Source: Vitellaria paradoxa
Lineage: Eukaryota; Streptophyta; Magnoliopsida; Ericales; Sapotaceae
Direction of reading: 5' to 3'
Length of the DNA stretch: 64,000 nucleotides
Assembly (NCBI GenBank): GCA_019916065.1
Contig: JAINTL010000099.1
Coordinates: 124,001-188,000, forward strand
A program made the translations under genes and the position numbers. Positions 11,886-22,900 of this stretch are shown here, one piece after another. Position 1 is the stretch's first letter, and each line of letters starts with the position of its first letter. The notes below the pieces were generated by a model. It was not told where the DNA came from, made no database searches, and saw only the letters and a list, made by a program, of their open reading frames with translations.

Positions 11886-12682
11886 TGATAAGTACTAAGG
11901 AAAACCAAATGCTAAAGACCCCATTGCATGTTTCGAATGGGCCAATAACTAGAGCTAGGGCAAAAAAGATCAAGGAAGCAATACTTGGACTTGTTCAAGC
12001 TGCTTTGGATGAGGTCTTAAATACAACAAACAAGACAATATTCAAGATATGCTTGAGGAGGAACCAAGATTTGTGCATTTGATCCAAGCTAAGGGAGTGG
12101 CCTAGGCCACTAAAATTAGCAAGAAGTTCAGCTAAGGCTACCATTCGGCCTAAGCTTTAATTGAAGAGGCGAATTGGGCTTTTAAAGAGTGTTTTAATTA
12201 TATTTTGGCTTTTATTTTATATTTAAGAAATATTGGGCTTTAAAACTTATTTTGAGTTTTAAGTTTGGGATTTAAAATTATGTTTTAAATAGAATTTGAG
12301 ATTGTGTCAATGTTTTAATGTTTTGGGGGTCAAACTTTGTTAATTAAAATGGCTCATGCGTATGACTTATTATTAAGACAGATTTGGACTATTTAATTAA
12401 GGCTAATTGTTTTTGTAAATACTTATAAATTTAGGATTAAGCTATCAATAAGAGATTAGAGTATTATTTTACATTAGCGTGAGGTGTGTTTTTTCTCTTA
12501 TTCTTCAAAAAACTTTTGAACTTATCAATAATTCATTCGTGTGGCGTTCTATCTTCAACCTAAGATTCTTGATTCAAAAAATTAACGGGACTTTATATTC
12601 TTTGGTCTTGATATTAAGTTTTTTGGGTTTTGATTCAACTGATTGTGTGTTTGAGATATTCGATCGTGCATGATTCACATCA
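11886..12682 (+). repeat. 3' LTR of gypsy element
   Basis: 797 bp, TGATAAGTACTAAGG to GATTCACATCA. It contains an open stretch (GPITRARAKKIKEAILGL, about 11940-11995) that is the end of the polyprotein. It is noticeably diverged from the 5' LTR, so the insertion is not recent. Confidence 0.9.
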
Positions 12683-12967
12683 CTTTGTATATCATTTTAA
12701 GAGCTATGTATTTTGGTAAGAAAAGCCTGTACATATTATATAATATCTGTGACGAGATTGTATATGTTACGGGGTTATAACTGATTATTTTGAAATTACG
12801 GGTTCAATTTCATTTTATTTTTCCGGTGATTTTACTCTAAGTAGAGATTGAATTTATTTGATACATGATATGTACGTGACTTACCTGCGGCACGATTTAC
12901 AGAAAAATTGAGGACCCGATAATAATAATAATTAATTAAAGTACAAATACCGAAGTTACAACAAGTG

Positions 12968-13007
<40 letters not shown>
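12968..13007 (+). repeat. (GA)n microsatellite
   Basis: About 19 GA dinucleotides. Around it (12850-13150) is single-copy-looking sequence without a convincing gene. Confidence 0.9.
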
Positions 13008-13009
<2 letters not shown>

Positions 13010-13151
13010 AACGGAGTGGGAATGGCGTGGGCAAAAGCCGAGTGAAGCATGTCTGATTCCCCTGTTGATTGATTGCCGTGTCGGGCAAGGAAAGTGTGCA
13101 AGAACATCCACTTTGTTGCTTTACAAAATAAAGTCAGTGAAAGAACAAGAG

Positions 13152-13239
13152 TAACGGCTTTTATATAAAATTTTATAATTGTAAATAGTAATAATGTGCA
13201 TATTAAATAAATAAAAAATTATGATAAAAAGCCGTTAGT
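13152..13239. mobile_element. short hairpin, possible MITE
   Basis: TAACGGCTTTTATATAA on the left matches TTATGATAAAAAGCCGTTA on the right as an imperfect inverted repeat enclosing about 50 AT-rich bases. No clear TSD. It could be a MITE remnant or a simple foldback. Confidence 0.5.
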
Positions 13240-13774
13240 AATGTACTGTCTTTTTTTTTTTTACTTTTTTCTAAATTAATTATTTATCAAATCATTGTGA
13301 AAAAATTTATTTTAACACATAATTTTCAATTGTCATTGGGGACTTAAAAATATAAATGTTTGAAAACAAATTAATGAATTTGATTTGTATATTGAGATTT
13401 TTTAGACATTTTTAATTAGTTTTGTTAATGGATTAGATTTGACCCAAATTTGGCCCAATAATATTAGATTAGATTTGACGAATTTATTCTGTTACTCGAT
13501 GGATTTAGATCCATTAGACTCATGATTAATAAATCTAAATCTAGATCAATCTTCTAAACTCATTATTTTTAAACATAAAATATTGTCAAAAATAAGAATT
13601 TTAAAATAAAAAATTTATGAGTAGATAAAATTAGTAGTTTTGATTCCTTTACTCTACTAAAAAATTTAATTCATAACCCCCCTCTCCCATTAATAAGCTT
13701 ATATTAAATTATTAGCGAGGTGATAGAGGTAGATAAGAAGTTATTTAGTGCTTTTATAGAGCATCTATTCTAGG

Positions 13775-14328
13775 TAGGGAGAATTTTTGCCCAGAGGGGG
13801 CACCGGGTACAAGGGGGCACCGAACATTTAAGAAAAAATAACAATCGACTTATTTTTCAATTAAGAGTAGGAGAAAAACGATATTATTTTTAGAGAGAAA
13901 ATAAATTATTCTTGAGTATTAACTAGTTAATATATTTTTCACAGTTAATGGTTCAAGCACCTGAAATTTATTAAAGATATCCCTTGCTACAAAAAATATA
14001 ATTATTAGTAAATTTTATTATCTATAGAATTTATTGTGTTATATGCTAAATTTGCTGATAGTATAAACAAAAATATGCAATAATGTATTAAAAGATACAC
14101 TTTATTTCACAAAAAATACCAAGTTTGATTCTTTTAAACTGCTTATATGTTAAAAAAATTTGAAAAAATTTGAGTTAACTTTAAATTTTTAATAAAATTA
14201 AAATATCTTAATTTTTAAGTAATTTAATTTTTAAATAAAATTAAAATAATAAAGAATACATTTTAATAATTTTATCTAAAAAATTGAAGGAGTTACTTGT
14301 CCCTTGTCCCAACGTAGCTCCGCCTGTG
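13775..14328. mobile_element. non-autonomous hAT-like element, 8-bp TSD
   Basis: The 8-bp ATTCTAGG occurs at 13767-13774 and again at 14329-14336, directly bounding the element. The right end AGCTCCGCCTGTG (reverse CACAGGCGGAGCT) and the left part (AATTTTTGCCCAGAGGGGGC) resemble the common plant hAT end pattern CAGGGGCGGAGC...TTTTT..AGGGGGGC. The left terminus itself (TAGGGAGAA) is poorly preserved. The interior is AT-rich with no ORF. Confidence 0.68.
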
Positions 14329-14336
14329 ATTCTAGG

Positions 14337-15123
14337 CAATTAGGATTGTGCCACGTGATTAAGCACACAGTTGTGGGAGCCATTGTGAATGTGCTCATGT
14401 GACAGAATCCCAATGACCTGAAGCATTTGCCTGAGAGCATCTAATAAATTTTTGAAATAAAGAACGGGAGAGACATTTTGACAGCCTTCTCAATTCGCCC
14501 AAAGCGTAGGCCGCAGCCGACACCACTGTTCCTGCTGGTGATAAGACTTGATAAATAAGCCAAGAATATATAAAAGAAGAACTGAAAAAAGAAAAAGGAA
14601 AAAAGAAAAAAGTGGAAACGTATATGAACAAACAGTGCATGAACTCTCTTTAGATGGAATATTTGGGCTTCTCCTTTTTTCTTTTTCTTCTTTATTAATT
14701 TCTCAGTCTCATAAGTATATATCTATTCTTTGCTCATGGATAGAGGATGTGTGAAATCTAAAGTTTGGCTGCAATCTAGATTTATATCTTTCCGGCCATA
14801 CCCATACTAGAGAAGAGTGGAAGGAATTTGTTCAACAGCAATTAAAGCTCCAGCTAGCATAATCCCTCCTGGTGAGTAAGAGAATTGCTCTTAAGTTTTG
14901 GCTAATCTTGATCTCTAACTATTTCATTAAATTTCTTTTATATAGATATATATCCAGCCAAATAATCATTATTTTCCACAAAAAAATAAAAAAAAAAAGT
15001 TCTGCAGAGAACAATTTCGAAATATAATATATGATAACAAATATTGATATATGAGAGATTAATTTCTACTTGTTAAGTGTTCACAACTTTCATTTTAATA
15101 TTTTTTTTCTTTTGGTAATTTAT
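14337..15123. other. intergenic sequence, nothing recognised
   Basis: The moderate-GC patch 14340-14560 contains no ORF I can assign. The remainder is AT-rich with A/T runs. Confidence 0.4.
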
Positions 15124-15126
15124 TTA

Positions 15127-15480
15127 GGCATGGTTTGGGAACCTAATTAGCTTGTTTTTTTTTTTTTAGCTAGTTAGTAGTTAGCTAAAAAAAGAAAGCT
15201 ATTTTTGCGTTTGAGAAGGCAAGCTAACTGCAGCTAAAGTTGTATATTAATATTTATACCCTTGATACTTCAAAATATTTTCTAAAATTATTTTTGAAAG
15301 CATAAATGTCCCAACTCTTCAAAATCTGAAAGAATGGGTCGATCTACCAATTTAGAGGAGTCGACTCCTTTTTAGAAGTATGACTAAGGGTAATCTGGTA
15401 AATTTAAAAAGATGATGAAATAGTTACTATATTGTTGCTACAAAATAGCCAGTTAGTAGCTGGGGTTTCCAAACGGCACC
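15127..15480. mobile_element. Tourist-like (PIF/Harbinger) MITE
   Basis: The ends GGCATGGTTTGGGAACC and (reverse) GGTGCCGTTTGGAAACC are inverted repeats of the PIF/Harbinger type. The 3-bp target duplication TTA lies at 15124-15126 and 15481-15483. The 354-bp interior is non-coding, with A/T runs near both ends. Confidence 0.8.
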
Positions 15481-15483
15481 TTA

Positions 15484-15723
15484 ATCTTGTTACTTGTCAA
15501 TGTATACATTTATTATGGTTCCGTCTAGAGTACTAAAAAATTTTGAAAATAGTAAAAAAATTAAAAAACTCTAAAAAGTTACTCATATATGTAATAGTAT
15601 ACAATAAAATCGTAGACTTTCTAAATGCAAAAGCTCCTTAAAATTAGTTTACTAATCCGTCATCATTGTCCTCGTTTTTCCTTTTACAATTAAGGCTTTC
15701 GGCTTAAGTTATTATTATTATTA

Positions 15724-15754
<31 letters not shown>

Positions 15755-16955
15755 AAGCATTAGTCACCTTGAATATTCCAACGCGTTATCAAGGTCTCAA
15801 TAATGTTTTCTATGGTATCTCTTTCCAATGTGGTCGTCTGCAAGGGCAATATATGGGTTACTATTTTCTATTTAAGTTTCTTACTATCGATTCATTGGAA
15901 AAAGTAATTCTTTCTCGACCAAATATAAAATTTGATAAAGAAAATGTAATTTATTGACGACCGAAATGTAATTTTTTTTAATTTTAGATAATTTTTAGGC
16001 ATGTTACTTGTATTCATTAAAAAATTTCATAAAAAAATACTTCTAATTAACAGAAAATTCACGTATGTATAAAAAAATATTCTTTTAGAAAAATTAACTT
16101 TTTTTTTTAGTCCGTGTGTGAATTTTTTTATTTTTTGTATTTTATTTAAAAGGATGCCAATAACATGTTTAAAAATTATCAAATAAAAAAATAAAGGTCA
16201 AATTTTTTGGTGAAAAAAATTAAATAGATTAAAACAAAAATAAGTTAAAGAAAAAATAATATTTTTCCCCAAACCAAGCTACGATTCAAAATTATATGAA
16301 TTCAACAATTTACTTGTATCTCACAGTTGTCTGTTGAAACTGACGATCTTAATTATACCAGTACAATTTCTGAAGGGTGAGCAATGGATTTGGTTCCGAC
16401 ACAAATCCTTAATTTTTTAGACATAGTGAGTTTGTCACCATTAATCTGCTATTTTCGGTGCACCTAATTTGAGTAATAGGCTATTAACTCATTATTCTTT
16501 TTTTTCTTTAATTTTTTGTATTTATTATTTAATCATTTTAATTAAAATTTTAACATATATTGTATTTTTAAAATATTTTAATTTCAAAATATATTATGTA
16601 CTTTGTTTTTTTTTTTTTTAATATTTCACGATAGACACCGCCCAAAACTCATGGGCTAATTTTTTAGCATGATGGGCTATAATTGACCCGTTATTTGTCG
16701 AGTCAACGGGGCCACCGGGTCACTGGCACACCCCTTTGGACATCAAAGTAAGCTATAAAAACTCTAGCAATAGCAAAATGTTTACATGATAAATCATTCT
16801 CAGCAAAATGAAATTGGTAACCAACCACCCCATTGACTATTTTACTTTTGTTACCGCGTGCAATTTTATTCCTTTTTGATAATTGCAATTCATTCTCCTC
16901 ACTCGCTGCTGTTTTAATTTTCTTTTATCAAATGGTTTCCTTAATTGAACAGAAA
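15484..16955. other. upstream region of the ankyrin/PGG gene
   Basis: AT-rich, with an (ATT)n microsatellite at about 15709-15753. No other element is recognised. It should contain the promoter of the downstream gene, but I could not single out a TATA box or transcription start with confidence. Confidence 0.4.
15709..15753 (+). repeat. (ATT)n microsatellite
   Basis: About 15 ATT/TTA units with one CAT interruption. Confidence 0.9.
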
Positions 16956-19900
16956 ATGGAAAGAAGAGCAAATGTTGGCTACAATTTATACAATGTGACA
17001 GATGCAGCTCACAACACCGACACTTCTACTACTGATTTTGAAAATGAAGTATCGGAAACCTTTGCAGACAATGAATTACAAGAAAACTTGAGTTTACATA
17101 GTTCTAATACTTCAGATGAGAGACCAATTGAAGATGAAACAAGTTATCAAGAAGGTAACTAAATCTACATTGAATATACATATACAATCACCACATCTTT
17201 TGAAGGTATTTATAACTTTTTTGTTATTTTATTTTTTTTTATAGAATTACTTACAAGACTTAATATTATTTTATTCATTCAATTAAAAAATGTTATGCAA
17301 ACAGAACCAAAAAAAAATTGACTTTTTAGTAGCTTAAGTCAGTTAGTAGCCAACTTAAAAAAAAAAAAATTAATTTTTTTCTTAAAACTAAAAACGTAAA
17401 TAAAATGTCAACACCATTTTAAATACAATAGAAATCTAAGAGCCCAATAATGGAATATTAATTCCATAAATGTAATTAATTGATCTAATAGATCAATGTT
17501 TATTGAGCTCGGAATGCACAAACAAATCAAGACAAGCAAGAATTGATTAACTGGAGGAGAGAAGAGAATTTTTTATTAACACTTCATGAGTTTACAAACA
17601 CAAAATTGGATTTTTTTTCTTACTCTACAACTCACTCTCTGAACTCACAGTATACTGCACACATCCTCACTTTGCTTGGTTTCACTCACGCTTACTGGGC
17701 CACAACACAAGGTGGGTATAGGTATTTATATGGAAGGAGAGTTGGTAGTCCAAAAAAAAAAAATCAGAGTGTAATTAACGCTTGTGAGAATTCCCATATT
17801 TCCAATAGGTGCATACCATCCTTGAAGCTTCCATACATGCATCTTCTTAAATGCTTAGTCGGTGAACATAGGAGGGAATTCATTAATTCTCCCCTTCCCG
17901 ATTATATGAGAGGCTTCATTCTTGCCGTCTACATAGTTCAAACTTTTCTCGTGTCACTACCTTTGTCAACATATCTGCTGATTTTTTTTAATGGATCTTC
18001 ACCAATTTCAACAACTGTTGATCCATCACTTCATGTATCTAATGATAATGAATGGTACATTGAATTCTTGCTCAAATGTAGAGCACTCCGATTGTCACAG
18101 TATACCTTATAATCAACTTGCTTGATGCCCAGTTCTTAGAAAAAACGCCTAATCCACAACATCTCCTTGCCTGCTTCTGTTACAGTAATATACTCTGCTT
18201 CTGTTATAAATAAAACCACACACTTCTGCAGTCTTAATTGCCATGACATAGCGCCTTCTGTAAAAGTGTAGAGAAATCCTGAAGTAGATTTCCTACTATC
18301 AGGATCTCCTACCATATCTACTTTTGTATAGCCCTCTAAGACTTGCTCAGCTCGCCCATAACATAAACACATCTTGGAAGTACCCTTAAGGTACCTGAGA
18401 ATCCATTTGATAGCCTCCTAATGTTCTTTCCTCGGATTTGATAGAAATCGACTCACCGTTCCAATAGCATGTGCAATATCTGGCTTCACACACTCCATTG
18501 CATATATTAGGCTTCCTACTGCTGAAGAATATGGCACTCTTGCCATCACCTCAGTCTCTATTTTTAATGAGAGACACGAGCTCTTGCTCAACTTAAAATG
18601 ATTAGCTAGTGAAACGCTCACTGGCTTGGCTCTATTTAATTTGAATCTCTTGATTACTCATTCAATATACTTCTCCTTGGATAGCCATAACCTCTGTGCT
18701 TTCCTATCTCGAGTAATACTCATGCCTAAAATTTGCTAAGTTGGAACTAAGTCCTTCATCTCAAAGGACTTGGAGAGTTTTTTCTTCAATTGTCTAATCT
18801 TTGTTGCATCCGTCCCAATGATCTGCATGTCATTAACATATAGAAATAGTGCAACAAAGTCTCAATGAGGAAACCTTTGAAAATATACACACTGATCAAC
18901 AGTGGTCCTTTTATACCCTTGACTCACCATGAAGAAATCAAACTTCTTATAGCACTATCTTGGTGCTTGTTTGAGGCCATATAAGCTCCTCTGCAATTTA
19001 CAAACATGGTTTTTTTTTTTTTTTCCTGAAACAACAAATCCTTTAGGCTGCTCTATGTAAATATCTTCATGTAGATCCCCATGAAGGAGTACTGTCTTTA
19101 CATCCATTTGTTCAAGTTCCAAGTATAAACAAGCAACTAAATCAATGATAACTCTAATAGATGTCATTTTCGCAACTGGTGAAAATATCTCATCAAAGTC
19201 AATACCTTACTTTTGTTGAAAGCCTTTGACCACCAACCTAGCCTTGTGTTTCACCAATCCACCGCTGCTATCTTTCTTGAGCTTGAACACCCATTTGGCC
19301 CTTAATGTTTTCTTTCTTTTAGGAAGCTTTACCAGCTCATAAGTCTAATTCTTGTATAAAGAGCTCATCTTCTCTTAAATTGCTTGCATCTATTTGTCAT
19401 TATCTAGATGAGATAGTGATTCTAGATATGTTTTTGGCTCCCCCTCATTTGTCAGAAGAATGCATTCGGATTCCGAGAATCTACGCGACGAAATCAGTAT
19501 CCTACCTCTTGAAGATCTATCTGGTTGAGGGTCTACCGGAGGTGATGACTCTGTAGTTTCTTATGGAAAGGGTACCTGCCCCCCAGCTTGGCACTTTTTA
19601 CATTCTCGTCATCCTCCTCCCTCTTCATCTTGGGAGTGATCTTGCACATCTTCTATATCTCTATTAACTTGAGGCTGTGTAGAATCATAGACTAGTGATG
19701 GAGCACTGGCTTTGGTTTCTCTTGGATTTTTCCTGAAGCTATCGTAGCGTTGGCCTTCATAGAATACGACATCTCTGCTTCTTATTAGCCTCTTGGTCTC
19801 TAGGTCCCATAACTTGTGTCCAAGTTCATCATTTCCATAGCCAATGAAGATACAAAGGATAGATTTCACATCTAGCTTTTGTCTTTGCTTCTTGGATACA

Positions 19901-22900
19901 TGTGCAAAGGCTTTGCATTCAAATACTTTCGAGTGGGTATATGATAGCTGCTTTTTGGTTGTCTATACTATCTCTGGAATCTCAAAGTTTAATGGCACAG
20001 ATGGTGTTTGATTGATTAGATAACAGGTTGCACGAACTGCTTCACCCTAGGATGGCTTAAACAATTTTGACTTGCTTAGCAAACATCTGGTCTTCTCAAC
20101 AATGGTGCAATTTATTCTTTTAGCTACACCATTGAGCTGTAGGCTATATAGGACTGTCTTTTTATGCTTGATGCCATAAGTAGTGTGCTCTGAATTCTTG
20201 GGAAGTATACTCGCCTCCATTATCTGTTTGGAGGCACTTTAACTTTTTCCCAGTTTGTCTTTTAACCAAGGCATGAAAATTTCTGAACTGCTCAAAGACT
20301 TGATCCTTTAATCTAGAAAGATAGACCCACACCTTTTGTGAAGCATCATTTATAAAAGTAATGAAGTACCTATTATCTCTAAAGGACTCCACTTTCCAAA
20401 CAAGCAATGTTCACAAGGGTTGGGAGCTTCATTCTTGTGGACTGTGATTAGTGCCTTCTTTTATGATGTCATCAACCCTTTCTCTCCTATATGACTGAGT
20501 CTCTCATGCAATAAGTTTAGTGAAGCTTCATCTTGGATTGCATTGAGGCTATCATTGCATAATTTCACATGGGTGTTATACAATGTGCCACAAATATGCC
20601 CTCGTGCAACGATTAAGGTACCTTTTGTTAGCTTCCAAGTGCCATTGCTGAAGTGACTATCAAAGCCCTATTTATCAAAGGCTATACTAGAAATGAGATT
20701 CAATCAAAAATCAAGCATGTGTCAAATATCTTTCAACACCATGGTACAACCAGTATTGGTCTTTATCTTGATATTGCCAATGCCAATTACTGGAGAGAAA
20801 CTAGAATTACCCAATCTTTACTGTACCATAACCTCCAACCCTATATGTGGTGAAGAAGTCCTGTCGAGAGGTGGCATGATATGAGGCTATTATATCTGCC
20901 ACCCATTCTACATCTTGACTAGCAACCTGTAAACAAACTTTTTCATTGGGTCAAAGTAGTAAGCACTCAACTGGCAAAGTGATTAAAGCTTCTTTTTCTT
21001 TATTTCTTAATTGAGACTGCTATAGTTGTAACTAGTGAAAATTCCTTTTTATGTGGCCCTCTCCTTGCCATAATGAAAACACCTTATTCAACTCCTCTAT
21101 TGATAACCGGGAGTTTGAGATCTTCCTTTGCTCTTGCTTCTGCCACTGGTTCTACTTTTACCTCTAGTTCTTTCTTTACCTATTGGTGGCTGCCTCTCTT
21201 TTGTTACGAAGACCTGCAAGTGTCCAATGCCAGCCTCATTTCTCTTGGTTTCTTCGTTGAACAACGCATCCTTTACCATTTGCATGGTAAGTTTTCCATT
21301 CGGCGCAGAGTTACTGAGAGATACCACCAATGTCACCTAGCTATCAGGTAGAGAACTAAGTAGTTACAATGCCCACTCTTCGTCACCAAGTGGGAGATCA
21401 ATAGCTACGAGTTGATTTACCAAATTTTGAAATTCATTGATATGCTCTGTCACAGAGGAATTATTCTTCAATTTTAAATTGATAAGTCATCTCATTAACA
21501 AGGCTTTATTTCTTATAGTGTTGGCTTGATACATATTTTCAAGTTTTTGCTAGAGTGAGTAGGCATTCGTTTCTTGCATCACATAGTGAAAAACACTATA
21601 GTCAATCCACTATCTGATTTGACTAATAGTTCTTTTTTATTTAATTTCACCCAATCTTTCTCCTCTATGGAATTTGGTTTTACCTCTTTTTCCTCGATTG
21701 GGTTAAATAAATCTTTACAATTGAGTAAATCTTCCACATGAGGCTTCCAGAGAGTATAGTTTGTCGCTGTTAATTTAATCATAACTCCAGAGTCAGAGCT
21801 CTCCATGTTTGTCTATTCTGTTTAATTCTGTACTCAGTAAGTAAGCTCCCAGGAAAGATTGGCAACCAATCTCCTTAGACAAAGCTTCAAGGTTCCTGGG
21901 AAAGAATCATAATGGTCCCACTAAAAATCCAAACTCTTAGATAGAACCACTGTAGTTTGTACTAGAATTAATTTTTTTTAGAGCAGAATCTGAAAAATCG
22001 AACTTTACCAATGCGTCAAGGATGGTGGAAAACCCCGAGAAGGATCTTTTCATAAATTCAAAACCTTTAGTTAAAAGGACGATCAATGCTATCAAAGTCA
22101 ATTGTTGACGTGGCACTAATGGGGCTTGAAAATTTTGTAATATGCTGATGGAGATCTTAAACAATCAATCACACACACAGAATAACAGAAGGCGAGGTAA
22201 ACAAAATGAGGAAACCCATAAAGGGAAACCTCTAACAAAACTTTCACTAAAATCAATCGTTGGCTATAAACTCAAACTCTCGATAGATCAACTCCTCAAC
22301 TCTATACTCTTGTTGATGTTTGCTCGACTCCTCGATTCACTAACTCCTTTAGCAAAAGCCCTTTGACTCCTTGAAGGCACAATTTTGACTCCTAAGTAGT
22401 TTTGCTGAATCCACAGCATGCACAAACCTCAAACCCGAACTCATTCGGATTGAACACGAAACATGTTGGCTAAGTGATGGAGAGAATAATTAAACTTTCA
22501 AGCTTCCAATCACACGTGTATTCTCTCTATATCTGACCTTAAAGACGCCTAGAAGATATATATAGACAAACTGAGGTGGCTAGGGCTCGAACCGATCAAA
22601 ACATGTTGGAAAAGCATACCTCGTGAGAAGGGCGCACCCGCAGGCTTCCTGTGAGCTTCCCACAACCTTCTTGCGACTTTCCCATGAATCAATGCAGTCT
22701 TCCCACACGGCCAAATTGCACAAACACCCTCTTGGCTTTCTCCTGCAGTAAACTGTGGCCTTCCAGCGGTCTTCCTGCGTAATTCAATTCTGAACTTTGT
22801 TTGGCTTCTTTAGGACTTCTAATATTATACAAACAGTCTTACCTGAGGCATTTACACTTCTACTTGACTTAAGACTGTAATGTCTTAACTTACATTAAGT

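Larger units (their letters stand above)
7653..12682 (+). mobile_element. Ty3/gypsy retrotransposon (CRM-like) with internal deletion
   Basis: Two LTRs (7653-8475 and 11886-12682) begin TGATRAGTAC and end TTCACATCA. The perfect 5-bp target duplication CTTTG lies at 7648-7652 and 12683-12687. A tRNA-iMet PBS follows the first LTR and a purine tract precedes the second. Internally there are gag with one CCHC knuckle, a protease with an IDGAS active site, the beginning of RT, and then the integrase C-terminus. The rest of RT, RNase H and most of integrase are missing. The polyprotein end (GPITRARAKKIKEA) runs into the 3' LTR. That feature plus the IDG(G/A)SCTNVAS protease suggests the CRM chromovirus group; the clade is an inference. 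Confidence 0.9.
5890..12850 (+). repeat. degenerate gypsy-type LTR, interrupted at 7652
   Basis: The string CACGCCTCAAACTTGGTAAC near 5892 resembles the start of many plant Ty3/gypsy LTRs. The following 1.7 kb is non-coding with a weak minisatellite (see 7110-7260). The sequence resumes after the inserted element at 12688 and includes GTTACGGGGTTATAAC near 12767, of a type often found near such LTR ends. Left and right limits are not defined and no TSD was found, so this is a tentative call. Confidence 0.35.

Noticed and set aside
21505..21515. TTTCTTATAGTG as a CACTA end
   Set aside because: It lies inside the copia gag relic with no subterminal repeats or TSD; chance match.
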